Position numbers and translations under genes: made by a program. From positions 24,649-88,648 of the forward strand of contig NZ_NMQT01000094.1 of NCBI RefSeq assembly GCF_002234405.1: a stretch of 64,000 nt of DNA. The letters are read 5' to 3'. The stretch comes from Amycolatopsis thailandensis (GTDB lineage Bacteria; Actinomycetota; Actinomycetes; Mycobacteriales; Pseudonocardiaceae). Position 1 is the stretch's first letter. Each line of letters starts with the position of its first letter. Under the pieces are notes generated by a model, which did no database searches, was not told the origin of the DNA, and saw only the letters and a program-made list of their open reading frames with translations. Of the stretch, positions 47,135 to 56,164 are shown piece after piece.

Positions 47135-47917
47135 GTGGGCACACCACGCGGCCTGGATTCCAGTGGCACTCTCGAGCGCGGACTAGCGGTTCTCGAGCAC
47201 GTCGGCCAGAACCAGGAGATTTCCACCAACGCGATCGCCAGGCAACTGGGTCTCTCCCGGAGCGCCGCGTACCGCATCGTCGGCACCCTCAAGAATCTCG
47301 AATACCTCGAAGCCGATCGCGCCACCGGCCGCGTGCGGCTCGGCACCCGGCTGGTCGAACTCGGCGCCCGCGCGATGGCGGCGACCGATCTCCACCGCTG
47401 CGCGCCGCGCTATCTCGCGTCGCTCGCCGAACGCAGTGGCGAGACGACGTATCTCGCCGTCCCCGACAACGACACGATGGTCTACGTCGCCACCGAACGC
47501 AGCGCCAACGCCGTCACGCTGGCCTGCCGTCTCGGCACCCGCCGTCCGCAGCACGCGACGTCGCTGGGCAAGGCGTGGCTGGCGGCGCTGCCCGAACAGG
47601 ACCGCGTCGAACGCATCCGCCGGATGAAACTCGACAGCCTCACCCTCAAGACGATCAACGATCCCGCCCGGCTGCTCGACGACCTCGCCAGGACGAGCCG
47701 CCGCGGCTGGGCCGTCGACGACGTCGAGAACGAACCGGACGTCGGCTGCGTGGCCGCCGCCGTCCGCGACCACACCGGACGGCCGATCGCCGCGATCAGC
47801 ATCGCGGGCCCCGCCGGACGCGTGCTCCGCCGGACCGACGAACTCGGCGCGACGGTGGCCGGGACCGCCGCCGCGCTGTCGCTGCGACTGGGTTACGTCC
47901 GCGCGCAAAGGGGCTGA
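47135..47917 (+). CDS. IclR-family regulator of the lactate permease
   Basis: A 260-residue IclR protein: winged helix with LERGLAVLEHVGQNQEISTNAIARQLGLSRSAAYRIVGTL, then a GAF-like effector domain with GETTYLAVPDNDTMVYVATE, HATSLGKAWLAALP and AAISIAGPAGRVL. GTG 47135 has GGAGGG seven bases upstream. The permease starts one base after its stop, so the two are co-transcribed. IclR proteins usually control the catabolic genes they adjoin and sense the substrate; lactate or a related 2-hydroxy acid is likely. The long 280-bp leader holds a palindrome and an AT-richer TTAACG segment. Confidence 0.85.
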   Translation: MGTPRGLDSSGTLERGLAVLEHVGQNQEISTNAIARQLGLSRSAAYRIVGTLKNLEYLEADRATGRVRLGTRLVELGARAMAATDLHRCAPRYLASLAERSGETTYLAVPDNDTMVYVATERSANAVTLACRLGTRRPQHATSLGKAWLAALPEQDRVERIRRMKLDSLTLKTINDPARLLDDLARTSRRGWAVDDVENEPDVGCVAAAVRDHTGRPIAAISIAGPAGRVLRRTDELGATVAGTAAALSLRLGYVRAQRG

Positions 47918-47918
47918 G

Positions 47919-49610
47919 GTGGGCTGGATCCAGGACTACCAGCCGGCGGGCGGCCTCTGGCTGTCCGCGGCGCTGGCGGCGTTGCCGATCATCGTGCTGC
48001 TGGTGGCCCTGGGCGTCCTGCGCCGGTCGGCACGTCTCTCGGCCGCTCTGGCGCTGATCACCGCGCTGCTGGTCGCGGTACTGCTGTACCGCATGCCCGC
48101 CGGGCTCGCCTTCGACTCCGCCGCCATGGGGCTGGTGTTCGGGGTGTGGTCGGTGGCCTGGATCGCGTTCCACGCCGTGTACTTCCACAACGTCACCGTC
48201 GCGACCGGACGGTTCGACGACATCAAGGCGGTCCTCGCCGGGTTCAGCGAGGACCGCCGCCTCCAGGCGCTGCTGATCGCGTTCGGGTTCGGCGCGCTGC
48301 TGGAAGGGATCGCGGGCGGCGGCTCGCCGATCGCGATCACCGCGGCGATGATGGCCGCGCTCGGCTTCCCGCCGGTGAAGGCGGTCGTGCTCGCGCTGCT
48401 GGCGAACACCGCGCCGGTCGCGTTCGGCGGTCTCGGCAACCCGCTGATCGTGCTGGGCAGGCTGACCGCGCCGATCCTCGGCAGGAACCCCGAACAGGCG
48501 ACGGATCTGTTCTCGTCGATGGTCGGGCGCCAGCTCCCGCTGCTGGCGCTGATCGTCCCAGGCTTCCTGATCGTCGTCCTCGCGGGCTGGAAACGGATGA
48601 TCGAGGTCTGGCCCGCGGTGCTGACGGCCGGTCTGTCGTTCGCGGTCATGCAGTTCGTCACCTCGAACTTCATCAGCCCGAGCCTCGTCGACGTCGTCGC
48701 CGCGCTCGCCGCGATGGCCTCGCTGTGGATCCTGACGCGGTTCTGGCAGCCGTCGGCGGTTTGGCGTTTCGACGGCGAAGAGCCGGTGAGGACCGGAGCG
48801 AGCCTCGGCGCGGCGAAGGCCGGACGCGGCGCGCTGTACGCGTGGGCGCCGTACATCGTCCTGATCGCGGCGATCTTCCTTTCCCGGATCGGCACGATCT
48901 TCAAGAACCTGCCGGACTGGCTGGACCTGACGAAGCTGCTGCACAAGGCCGACTGGGTGTTCGCGTGGCCGGGACTGCACAAGGAGGTCGTCCAGCACGC
49001 GCCGATCACGCCGAAGGACACGCCGTACGCGGCGACGCTGACCGTCGATTTCCTCTATTCGCCGGGAACCGTGGCCCTGCTCGCGGCTGTCGTGGCTGGT
49101 TTCGCGATGGGCGCGAAACCCCGGCTGCTGCTGGCCACCTATCGCCGGACCCTGCACCAGATGCGGTGGGCGCTGGCGACGATCTTCATGATCCTCGCGA
49201 TCGCGTTCGTCATGAACTATTCGGGTGCGACGCAGACCCTCGGTCTCGCGCTGGCGACCACCGGCGTGCTGTTCCCGTTGTTCTCCGCCTACATCGGCTG
49301 GCTGGGCGTCTTCCTCACCGGTTCGGACGCGTCGACGAACAGTCTCTTCGGGCCGATGCAGGTGATCTCGGCGCAGCAACTGCACGTCGACCCGATCCTC
49401 GCCGGCGCGACGAACACCTCCGGTGGCGTGATGGGCAAGATGATCTCGCCGCAGAACCTGTCCATCGGCGCCACCGCGATCGGACAGTCCGGACAGGAAG
49501 GCGCGCTACTGCGGCAGACGTTCCTGTGGTCGGTCGTGCTGACCGCCGTGGTCGGGGTGATCTCGCTGCTTCAGGCGACCGTGCTGAGCTTCATGATCCC
49601 GGGCCCGTGA
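47919..49610 (+). CDS. L-lactate permease LctP/LldP
   Basis: A 563-residue lactate:proton symporter with about 13 hydrophobic helices. Family signatures are LLEGIAGGGSPIAITAAMM in the first half and NSLFGPMQVI followed by GATNTSGGVMGKMISPQNL near the end, the latter almost invariant in LldP. The protein is normal length. GTG 47919 follows the iclR stop by one base. A lactate dehydrogenase gene is not adjacent, so oxidation must be encoded elsewhere. The 3' end overlaps the convergent acetyltransferase gene by 20 bases. Confidence 0.92.
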   Translation: MGWIQDYQPAGGLWLSAALAALPIIVLLVALGVLRRSARLSAALALITALLVAVLLYRMPAGLAFDSAAMGLVFGVWSVAWIAFHAVYFHNVTVATGRFDDIKAVLAGFSEDRRLQALLIAFGFGALLEGIAGGGSPIAITAAMMAALGFPPVKAVVLALLANTAPVAFGGLGNPLIVLGRLTAPILGRNPEQATDLFSSMVGRQLPLLALIVPGFLIVVLAGWKRMIEVWPAVLTAGLSFAVMQFVTSNFISPSLVDVVAALAAMASLWILTRFWQPSAVWRFDGEEPVRTGASLGAAKAGRGALYAWAPYIVLIAAIFLSRIGTIFKNLPDWLDLTKLLHKADWVFAWPGLHKEVVQHAPITPKDTPYAATLTVDFLYSPGTVALLAAVVAGFAMGAKPRLLLATYRRTLHQMRWALATIFMILAIAFVMNYSGATQTLGLALATTGVLFPLFSAYIGWLGVFLTGSDASTNSLFGPMQVISAQQLHVDPILAGATNTSGGVMGKMISPQNLSIGATAIGQSGQEGALLRQTFLWSVVLTAVVGVISLLQATVLSFMIPGP

Positions 49611-50001
49611 GCCGGATCAAGCCCGCTTCGGTCGGCCGGAAACCGCAGGCGCCGAAGTAGAAGGAACGCAGTTCCGGCACGAAGTCGACATGCAGCCATT
49701 CGCAGCCCGCCGCCCGCGCGTGGGTCACGGCCAGGGAGACGACGGCCGTGGCGATACCGCGTCGCTGATAGGACCCGCGGGTCTTCGTGTCGAGCAGGAA
49801 CGCGTGGTCCCCACCGTCCCAAGCGACGTTCACGAAGCCGATCAGTGTCCCGGCGGTGTCGCGGGCGGTGACCCAGCCGAGGCTGTGCCGCCGGATGCCG
49901 TTCCACCAGCCGGGCACGGGCTGCCCGCCGTGCGAACGGACGAGGTCGGACATCTCGTCGTCGGTGACCGGGTCACGCCAACGATAGGAGAAATCGGTCA
50001 T
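49591..50001 (-). CDS. GNAT-family acetyltransferase
   Basis: A 136-residue GNAT protein. The acetyl-CoA loop is TKTRGSYQRRGIATAVVSLAV (R-x-x-G-I/A) and the last strands are CEWLHVDFVPELRSFYFGACGF. The N-terminal region MSDLVRSHGGQPVPGWWNGI contacts the acceptor, which is unknown. ATG 50001 is preferred over the upstream start at 50037 because the N-terminus then aligns with a normal GNAT; there is no clear ribosome site. Its 3' end overlaps the lactate permease by 20 bases. Confidence 0.75.
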   Translation of the reverse strand: MTDFSYRWRDPVTDDEMSDLVRSHGGQPVPGWWNGIRRHSLGWVTARDTAGTLIGFVNVAWDGGDHAFLLDTKTRGSYQRRGIATAVVSLAVTHARAAGCEWLHVDFVPELRSFYFGACGFRPTEAGLIRLTGPGS

Positions 50002-50137
50002 CCGGCCAGCATCCCCGAAGTGATCATTCCACGCCAATCATGAGAAGATCTCCGAGAATGTCCACAGTGGTCATCTGATCTTTACCGGCGACTGCTCTGG
50101 ATGGATGAACACCTGGTTCGTTCACCGGAATGAGAAC

Positions 50138-50143
50138 TACCGT
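50138..50143 (+). promoter_or_regulatory. -10 box TACCGT, leaderless promoter
   Basis: TACCGT is seven bases before ATG 50151, the same hexamer and spacing as before thiE. Confidence 0.5.
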
Positions 50144-50150
50144 TGTCCTC

Positions 50151-51023
50151 ATGCCCATGACGCTGATCAAAGGTACTTTCCAGCTTGTCGGAGCCTCACC
50201 GGACGGCGATTCGGTTCGGTTCTATCCCGAAGATCCCCAGGCGACCAAGAAGGCGGGGCTGAAGGTCCGGCTCAATTCGCGGGGCGGGATGCAGTTGCGG
50301 CTCGACGCGATCGACGCGCTCGAAACGCACTACCAGGCCAGGGGAACCGGCGGGATGTGGCACCAGCCCGCGGAATTCGCCGACGCCGCGGCGGCGAACC
50401 TGCTGAAGGTCCTCGGCTTCAAAACAGTCCAGCGGAACGATCGGGGAACGGTCACTTCGTCGACCCCGATCAAGGTACCGGGTCACATACTGACGCGATT
50501 CGCCGACAAATACGGACGAGCGGTCGCGTTCGCCTTTCCCGGGCAACGGCCCGGAAGGTCGGCGGATCTTTCCAAGGTCAATCTCGACGTCAAAACGCTG
50601 AAGAACTCGGCGAACTACCGGCAGATCGCGGACGGACTCGTCTATCCGACGTTCTATTCACTGCTTTACCCGGATCTCCGTGACGCTTTGGCCGAAGCCG
50701 CCGTCCAAGCGCGCCAGGACGGGCTCGGGCTGTGGCCGCACGACGTCACGAACTCCGGGTTCAAGCTTTCGTCCCGGCGGCAGCTCGCCGACGAACTGGT
50801 GATCCTGCCGAAACTGTTCCGCAGGCTCGTCGACTACCTCGCGCTCGACGAAACCGGCGGGGTGTCGCTGACCGGGTTCTCGGACTTCCTCGATTCCCGC
50901 GACGACCGCCTGTTCACCGTCCCGGACGGGCACGCCACGGAATTCGAAACCCTGGTGAGCGTGAAGCGGCAGACCGTCGGCCTGACGATCGAACCCGAGC
51001 GGATCGTCTTCATCGAGGCCTGA
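50151..51023 (+). CDS. SNase-like nuclease-domain protein
   Basis: A 290-residue protein with a staphylococcal-nuclease-like fold at the N-terminus: VGASPDGDSVRFYP, then MQLRLDAIDALETHY (the R-x-x-x-I-D-A-x-E core), and later YGRAVAFAF and VQARQDGLGLWP, which is the usual SNase end. The second half (from about 195) is different, with KLFRRLVDYLAL and an acidic end, and may bind a partner. No signal peptide is seen, so it is intracellular. ATG 50151 is fixed by the -10 box; ATG 50157 is close by. Substrate, DNA or RNA, is open. Confidence 0.72.
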   Translation: MPMTLIKGTFQLVGASPDGDSVRFYPEDPQATKKAGLKVRLNSRGGMQLRLDAIDALETHYQARGTGGMWHQPAEFADAAAANLLKVLGFKTVQRNDRGTVTSSTPIKVPGHILTRFADKYGRAVAFAFPGQRPGRSADLSKVNLDVKTLKNSANYRQIADGLVYPTFYSLLYPDLRDALAEAAVQARQDGLGLWPHDVTNSGFKLSSRRQLADELVILPKLFRRLVDYLALDETGGVSLTGFSDFLDSRDDRLFTVPDGHATEFETLVSVKRQTVGLTIEPERIVFIEA

Positions 51024-51102
51024 ACCGTGCCCCGTGTGGGCAAAAAGACCGTACCTCCCTCCCCTTCGGCCGTGCTCATCTGAAAGGTGGGAGAGGGAGC
51101 CG

Positions 51103-51543
51103 ATGCAAGGACACGGTTCGCGGCGGTCGGAGGAGGCCGGCGGGCGGATGGAGACTGGATCGAAGATCGTCGACGCCGTCCGCGTCTTGGTCGTGCGCTA
51201 CTGCCGGGCACGGATCGGACGGCGTTCGGGAAGCTACGACGCCGCCGACGAGGTCGCGAAGCACAGCTGCCGCGAGATCGTCGCCGGGGCGGCCGGGGTG
51301 CCCGCGCTGCTCACGTTCGCCTACGACGTCACGCGGGGGCTGGTCGACGACTTCCACCGGACCGCCGCGGAACTGCCGAACCCGCTTTCGGGGCTGCCGG
51401 GGCAGCAGCGCGAGATCATGGTGCTGCGGTCGCTCGTCGGGCTTTCCGCCGACGACACCGCGCTGGCGCTCGGCTGCTCCGTGCAGGCCGTCCGGCTGGC
51501 GCAGCACCGGGCCCTGACCACCCTGCGCCCCACCCCCGCCTGA
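51103..51543 (+). CDS. ShbA/SigD-like sigma factor with reduced region 2
   Basis: A 146-residue sigma-70-like protein. Region 2 is short and degenerate (YDAADEVAKHSCREIVAGAAG, where related ShbA proteins have DDVAQEVCLAVL). Region 4 is complete: LPGQQREIMVLRSLVGLSADDTALALGCSVQAVRLAQHRALTTLR. ShbA sigma factors of Streptomyces drive hrdB. The short form may be a weak sigma or a decoy. ATG 51103 has GGGAG upstream. A second member of the group is at 57266, which makes specialised roles likely. A 27-bp hairpin follows its stop. Confidence 0.7.
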   Translation: MQGHGSRRSEEAGGRMETGSKIVDAVRVLVVRYCRARIGRRSGSYDAADEVAKHSCREIVAGAAGVPALLTFAYDVTRGLVDDFHRTAAELPNPLSGLPGQQREIMVLRSLVGLSADDTALALGCSVQAVRLAQHRALTTLRPTPA

Positions 51544-51544
51544 G

Positions 51545-51607
51545 GCGTTTCGTCCTCTGGATGCGGTAGTTCGTACACGCAACTACCGCATCCAGAGGAC
51601 GAAACGC
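51545..51607. repeat. TTTCGTCCTCTG-family inverted repeat, copy 3
   Basis: Arms 51545-51571 and 51581-51607 are perfectly complementary over 27 bp around a 9-base loop. It exactly fills the gap between the convergent sigma-like and ECF42 genes. Confidence 0.82.
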
Positions 51608-51613
51608 GGGAAG

Positions 51614-52873
51614 TCAGGGGGTGCACTCCGCCGCGCGGTTCAGGAGCAGGGTGCGCTCGCGGTCGTTCCCGGTCATCTCCGCCGCGCGCTCGAACTCGGC
51701 GCGGGCCTCGTCGAGACGGCCGAGCTTCGCCAGGAAGTCGCCGCGCACGCTCGGCAGCAGGTGATACGACTTCAGCGCGGGCTCGGACGTCAGCTTGTCG
51801 ACGACTTCGAGCCCCGCCTCCGGTCCGACGGCCATCGACAGTGCCACCGCGCGGTTCAGTTCGATCACCGGCGACGGGTTCAGCTTCCCGAGCCCCTCGT
51901 ACAGGGCCGCGATGCGCCCCCAGTCGGTCTCCTCGCCCGTCCGCGCCCGCGCGTGGCAGGCGGCGATGGCGGCCTGCGCCGCGTAGACGCCGAAAGCGCC
52001 GCCGGTCAGCGACTCGGCGAGTTCCAGGGCGGCGAGACCGCGGCCGATGAGGAGCCGGTTCCACTTTGCCCGGTCCTGGTCCATCAGCAGCACGGGTTCG
52101 CCGTTGGGCCCGACGCGCGCGGCGGACCTCGACGCCTGGATCTCCATCAGCGCGACGAGCCCGTGCACCTCGGGTTCCTTCGGCATGAGCCCGGCCAGGA
52201 TCCGGCCGAGCCGCAGCGCCTCTTCGCACAGCCCCGGGCGCATCCAGTCCTCGCCCGCCGTCGCCGAGTACCCCTCGTTGAAGATCAGGTAGATGACTTC
52301 GAGCACCGAAGACAGGCGCGCGACCCTGTCCGTGCCCTCCGGGACCTCGAACGGCACCTTGGCGTCGCCGAGCGTCTTCTTCGCCCGGACGATCCGCTGC
52401 GCGATGGCGGTTTCCTTGGCGAGGAACGCCCGCGCGATCTCGTGCGTCTGCAACCCGCCGATCATCTTCAGCGTCAGCGCCACCCTGGCCTCGGTCGAAA
52501 GCACCGGGTGGCAGGCGGTGAACACCAGCCTCAGCAGATCGTCCTCGATGTGGTCGTCGAGGCCCGCGGTGAAGTCGGGTTCCTCCTCGGTCTCCTGCTC
52601 GCGGCCGATCTCGCCGAGCTTCTTCTCGTAGCGCTCGTTGCGCCGGAAGGTGTCGACCGCCCGGCGTTTGGCCGTGGTCATGAGCCAGGCGCCCGGATTC
52701 CTCGGGACGCCCGACTCAGGCCACTGTTCGAGCGCGGCGACCAGCGCGTCCTGCGCCAGCTCCTCCGCGAGTCCGACATCGCGCGTCATCCGCGCGAGGC
52801 CGGCGATGAGGCGGGCCGATTCGATCCGCCACACCGCGTCGATCGCCGAACGGGGGTCTGCTGTTGCCGTCAC
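51614..52873 (-). CDS. ECF sigma factor, ECF42 group with C-terminal TPR-like domain
   Basis: A 419-residue sigma factor, far longer than a simple ECF because of a helical C-terminal domain (DUF6596). Region 2 has WRIESARLIAGLARMTRDVGLAEELAQDALVAALEQWP; region 4 has ALTLKMIGGLQTHEIARAFLAKETAIAQRIVRAKKTL; the remainder contains IYLIFNEGYSATAGEDW, a hallmark of ECF42. GTG 52873 gives the family N-terminus VTATADPRSAIDAVW; TTG 52882 is possible. The YCII gene lies just upstream on the same strand, the conserved ECF42 partner. No anti-sigma gene is present; the C-terminal domain is thought to regulate activity. Confidence 0.9.
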   Translation of the reverse strand: MTATADPRSAIDAVWRIESARLIAGLARMTRDVGLAEELAQDALVAALEQWPESGVPRNPGAWLMTTAKRRAVDTFRRNERYEKKLGEIGREQETEEEPDFTAGLDDHIEDDLLRLVFTACHPVLSTEARVALTLKMIGGLQTHEIARAFLAKETAIAQRIVRAKKTLGDAKVPFEVPEGTDRVARLSSVLEVIYLIFNEGYSATAGEDWMRPGLCEEALRLGRILAGLMPKEPEVHGLVALMEIQASRSAARVGPNGEPVLLMDQDRAKWNRLLIGRGLAALELAESLTGGAFGVYAAQAAIAACHARARTGEETDWGRIAALYEGLGKLNPSPVIELNRAVALSMAVGPEAGLEVVDKLTSEPALKSYHLLPSVRGDFLAKLGRLDEARAEFERAAEMTGNDRERTLLLNRAAECTP

Positions 52874-52909
52874 GCCGACCAATCAACATCGTCGGCGCGA
52901 CGTTGGCAA

Positions 52910-53329
52910 CTACTGGTTCGCCTCGGCCTGCTCGCGCAGCTTCTGCTCGTGCTCGACGATCTCGGGGGTGGCGTTGGAGAAGTCCTCCATCTCGAACACG
53001 CGGCGGATCTCGACCTCACCCTCGCGGAACGGAGCCCGCTTCATCCACTCGACGACCTCGGCCCGGTCCTTGACCTGCAGGATCCAGAAGCCCGCGATGA
53101 GTTCCTTGCTCTCGGCGAACGGGCCGTCGACGATCCTGGCCTCGGTGTCGCCGGAGTACTGGACGCGGAAACCCTCGGAGCTGGGGTGCAGTCCTTCACC
53201 CGCGAGCATGACGCCGGCCTTCACCAGTTCCTCGTTGAACTTGCCCATCTCCTGAAGCTCTTCGGCGCTCGGCTGCGCGCCGGCCACGTCGGTCTTCTCG
53301 TCGCTCTTCACGATGACCATGAACCGCAT
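52910..53329 (-). CDS. YCII/DGPF-domain protein, ECF42 partner
   Basis: A 139-residue protein of the YCII-related family with the diagnostic DGPFAESKELIAGFWILQV. The N-terminus MRFMVIVKSDE and the acidic helix EMGKFNEELVKAGVML are also typical. Such genes sit next to ECF42 sigma genes in many actinobacteria and are among their targets; the biochemical role is unknown, perhaps a small-molecule enzyme or sensor. ATG 53329 has GGAG about ten bases upstream. It is 36 bp upstream of the sigma gene on the same strand. Confidence 0.85.
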   Translation of the reverse strand: MRFMVIVKSDEKTDVAGAQPSAEELQEMGKFNEELVKAGVMLAGEGLHPSSEGFRVQYSGDTEARIVDGPFAESKELIAGFWILQVKDRAEVVEWMKRAPFREGEVEIRRVFEMEDFSNATPEIVEHEQKLREQAEANQ

Positions 53330-53480
53330 CTCGAGTCTCCGTTCCCGGCGGGGCTCGTCCCTGCCACATCTACGCGTCGAACGGGCTCCCCCGGATTCGA
53401 CACGGTCCCAGAACTTTTTCCGGGGATATTCGAGCAGCCGGAAAACCCCAGGTCAACCACCCATGGAACAATCTTCAACC

Positions 53481-54455
53481 GTGTCCGCCCTCCCCGAAAC
53501 CCTCCGCGCAGCCCTCGACGAGGAGCTGGGCAAGTACCCGCAGCACAGGCTGACCCAGTCCGTCGAGCGGCTCAGCACGCGCTACCGCGAGAACGCCCCC
53601 GCGAGCGCGCCCATCCTCTCTTCCGAAGCCGACATCGCGGCGTACGCGGGCTATCGGATGCCTGCCACCTACGCGGCCGTACACGCCGTTCTCGCCGAAG
53701 CCGCTCTCCGCGCGCCCGGGTTCGCACCGCGCACGCAGATCGACATCGGCGGCGGGACCGGCGCCGCGATCTGGGCGGCGGCCGACGTGTGGCCGTCGCT
53801 GGAGGAGAGCACCGTCGTCGAGCAGGTCCCGGGCGCGATCGAGCTGGGACGGCGGCTCGCGGGCCACGCCGGTGAGGGCGCCGTCCGCGGCTCGACCTGG
53901 CGTCGCGGCCTGATCGACCCGGCGGGCCCCGCCCCGGACGCCGATCTGGTGACCCTCTCCTATGTCCTCGGCGAGCTGCCCGAAGCCCGCCGGGCCGACG
54001 TCGTCCACTGGCTGTCGGCGAAGGCCGGGATGCTGGTGCTGATCGAACCCGGCACCCCGGCGGGCTACGAACGGATCGTCGACGCCCGGGATCGGCTCGT
54101 CGAGCTCGGGCTCTCCTTGGTCGCGCCCTGCCCGCACGAAGGCGCCTGCCCGATCCCCCGCGGCAAGGACTGGTGCCATTTCTCCGCGCGCCTCCCGCGC
54201 ACCGGCCTGCATCGCCAGCTGAAGGCGGGGACGCTCGGCTTCGAGGACGAGAAGTTCTCCTACGTCGTCGCCTCGAGCACGGCGCCGGAGCGGGCCGAGA
54301 GCCGGATCCTCCGGCATCCGGCCAAACGCAAGGGCATGGTCAGCCTGTCCCTGTGCGCCGGATCCGGGCTCACCGAATCGATCGTCACCAAACGGCACGG
54401 CACGGCCTACCGCGCGGCCCGCGACGCCGAATGGGGCGACGCCTGGCCTTCCTAG
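53481..54455 (+). CDS. Rsm22-family small-subunit rRNA methyltransferase-like protein
   Basis: A 324-residue SAM-dependent methyltransferase of the Rsm22 family. The SAM motif is TQIDIGGGTGAAIWAAADVW and motif IV-like LVTLSYVLGELPE follows. The Cys cluster in APCPHEGACPIPRGKDWCHFSARLPR is the Rsm22 metal-binding loop. In mitochondria Rsm22 is needed for the small ribosomal subunit; bacterial relatives are untested. GTG 53481 is preferred because its N-terminus VSALPETLRAAL fits; ATG 53463 would add six residues. The 3' end overlaps the convergent LysR gene by four bases. Confidence 0.8.
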   Translation: MSALPETLRAALDEELGKYPQHRLTQSVERLSTRYRENAPASAPILSSEADIAAYAGYRMPATYAAVHAVLAEAALRAPGFAPRTQIDIGGGTGAAIWAAADVWPSLEESTVVEQVPGAIELGRRLAGHAGEGAVRGSTWRRGLIDPAGPAPDADLVTLSYVLGELPEARRADVVHWLSAKAGMLVLIEPGTPAGYERIVDARDRLVELGLSLVAPCPHEGACPIPRGKDWCHFSARLPRTGLHRQLKAGTLGFEDEKFSYVVASSTAPERAESRILRHPAKRKGMVSLSLCAGSGLTESIVTKRHGTAYRAARDAEWGDAWPS

Positions 54456-55366
54456 TCCACAGTGGACTGACGGGCCCGCCGCGCGAGATTGCCGATGACG
54501 GTGAGCAACGCGCCGAGCGCCGGATTGTCGTTGTCCCGCCGCCACATCAGTTCGAGTTCCACCGGACGGCTCTCGATCCCGTCCACCGGACGGAGCACGA
54601 CCCCCTCGAACCGCAGCGCGGCGGCCGCGGCGGGCACCAGCGCGACACCGACGTCCGCCTTGACCAGCGCGAGCACGGTATGCGCCTGACTGGCGTACTG
54701 CGTATAGTCCGGCAGCACCCGGGCCGTGCGGAAGGCCGCCACCAGCACGTCGTGGAAGTACCGGCATTCCGACGGCGAGTACATGATGAACGGCTCGCGG
54801 TCGAAGTCGCGGACGTCGGGATTCTTCTTGCGCCGCGCCAAAGGATGCGCCGACGGCAACGCCGCGAGCAGCGGCTCCCGCCACAGCGGCAGAGTCACGA
54901 TGTCGCCACCGGCCACCGGCGGCCGAACCATGCCGAGGTCGATCCCGCCCGCCAGCAACTGCTCCACCTGTGCCGCGGTCGCCATTTCCCGAAGTACCAG
55001 ATCGATTCCCGGCACTTCGGTGTTCGCCGCGGCGAGGACGCGTTCGAGGTGCGAATACGCCGCCGTGGCGGTGAAACCGAGCGTGACGGCACCGACCTCG
55101 CCCTTCTTCGCCCGGCGGACGTACAGCGTCGCCTCTTGCGACGAACGCAGTATCTTCCTTGCCTCGGCGAGGAAGACCCGTCCGGCGGGGGTCAGCCGGA
55201 CCGTGCGGTGCGTACGGTCGAACAGCTCGACGCCCAGTTCGCGCTCCAGCAACTGGATCCGCCTGCTCAACGGAGGTTGCGTCATCGAGAGCCGCTCGGC
55301 CGCCCGGCCGTAGTGCAGTTCCTCAGCCACCGCGACGAAACTCACCAGCTGTTCCAGGGAGAACAC
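54452..55366 (-). CDS. LysR-family regulator
   Basis: A 304-residue LysR protein. The N-terminal helix-turn-helix is LEQLVSFVAVAEELHYGRAAERLSMTQPPLSRRIQLLERELGVELF, and the C-terminal 200 residues are the effector-binding domain (GAVTLGFTATAAYSHLERVL, GIDLGMVRPP, VKADVGVALVPAAA). Start GTG 55366 begins directly at the usual MFSLEQL. LysR proteins often activate a divergent gene, but the next gene upstream is on the same strand and 50 bp away, so the target is unknown. Confidence 0.85.
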   Translation of the reverse strand: MFSLEQLVSFVAVAEELHYGRAAERLSMTQPPLSRRIQLLERELGVELFDRTHRTVRLTPAGRVFLAEARKILRSSQEATLYVRRAKKGEVGAVTLGFTATAAYSHLERVLAAANTEVPGIDLVLREMATAAQVEQLLAGGIDLGMVRPPVAGGDIVTLPLWREPLLAALPSAHPLARRKKNPDVRDFDREPFIMYSPSECRYFHDVLVAAFRTARVLPDYTQYASQAHTVLALVKADVGVALVPAAAAALRFEGVVLRPVDGIESRPVELELMWRRDNDNPALGALLTVIGNLARRARQSTVD

Positions 55367-55419
55367 CCACTCAGTTTTAGGTATCGCCGGAGGGCGGACA
55401 AGCGCCGAAGCGGTATCGT

Positions 55420-56133
55420 TCAGCCCGGGATATCCATTGTGCGGTCAAGGATTCCGTTCGCCACGACGAGAATCTTGAGATTGTTGCTCCGCGCGTGGGC
55501 ACGCAATACGCCGAACGCGTCGTCCACCGACACCAGCAGACGTTCGGCCAGCACGCCTTTAGCCTGCTCGATGATCACCCGGCTGTTCAACGCCGTTTGC
55601 AGTTGTGCTGTGACGATTTCCTGACGCTGCAACAAACGATGATGCAGGATGCCGATCGTGGCGACGTCGGCGAGGGCCTGCCCCAGCCGCAATCCGTCGT
55701 CGTCGAGCAGCGCGGGGCGAGTGCCGAACAGGTTCAGCGCGCCGATCACTTCTTCCCGCAGCCGCATCGGCAAGGCGTACACGGAGCGGAATCCCGAGTC
55801 CTGCGCTTCCCGCGCGAACTTCGGCCATCTTCCGCGCGCACGCACCAGATCCGGGCAGACCACCGGTTCGGCGTGGCGGTAGCAGTCCAGGCAGGGACCC
55901 TCGGAGTTCTGCAACTGGAACAACTCGAGCAGCCGGGTCTGCTCGTCGGACGCGGCGACCATGGTGAGGGTGCCGCGCGGGTCGGCGAGCAGGAGGCCGG
56001 CGGTACAGACTCCGAGCAGTTCGACACATCTGAACGTGAGCGTGTCGAGGAACTCGATGAGGTCGAAATCGTCGACGAGGGTGTCCGCCAGCTGCACGAA
56101 GGTTTCCCGCAAGCCGGCCGCCGAGTCGGTCAT
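55420..56133 (-). CDS. GAF-ANTAR regulator 1
   Basis: A 237-residue protein with an N-terminal GAF sensor domain (LGVCTAGLLLADPRGTLTMVAASDEQ to about residue 160) and a C-terminal ANTAR RNA-binding domain (LNSRVIIEQAKGVLAERLLVSVDDAFGVLRAHAR). ANTAR domains act on transcription terminators in nascent RNA. The GAF part has a Cys pair in GPCLDCYRHAEPVVCPDL that could bind metal or sense redox. ATG 56133 follows AAGGAG. A second GAF-ANTAR gene lies 31 bp upstream on the same strand, so they may form an operon. Confidence 0.82.
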   Translation of the reverse strand: MTDSAAGLRETFVQLADTLVDDFDLIEFLDTLTFRCVELLGVCTAGLLLADPRGTLTMVAASDEQTRLLELFQLQNSEGPCLDCYRHAEPVVCPDLVRARGRWPKFAREAQDSGFRSVYALPMRLREEVIGALNLFGTRPALLDDDGLRLGQALADVATIGILHHRLLQRQEIVTAQLQTALNSRVIIEQAKGVLAERLLVSVDDAFGVLRAHARSNNLKILVVANGILDRTMDIPG

Positions 56134-56164
56134 CGTTCTTCTGTCTCCTTTGGCATACGTCCCA

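Noticed and set aside
47796..49385. 529-residue minus-strand open frame opposite the lactate permease
   Set aside because: Its composition (Arg, Asp, Gln and His runs) is the usual mirror of a GC-rich membrane protein gene; the permease has invariant motifs.
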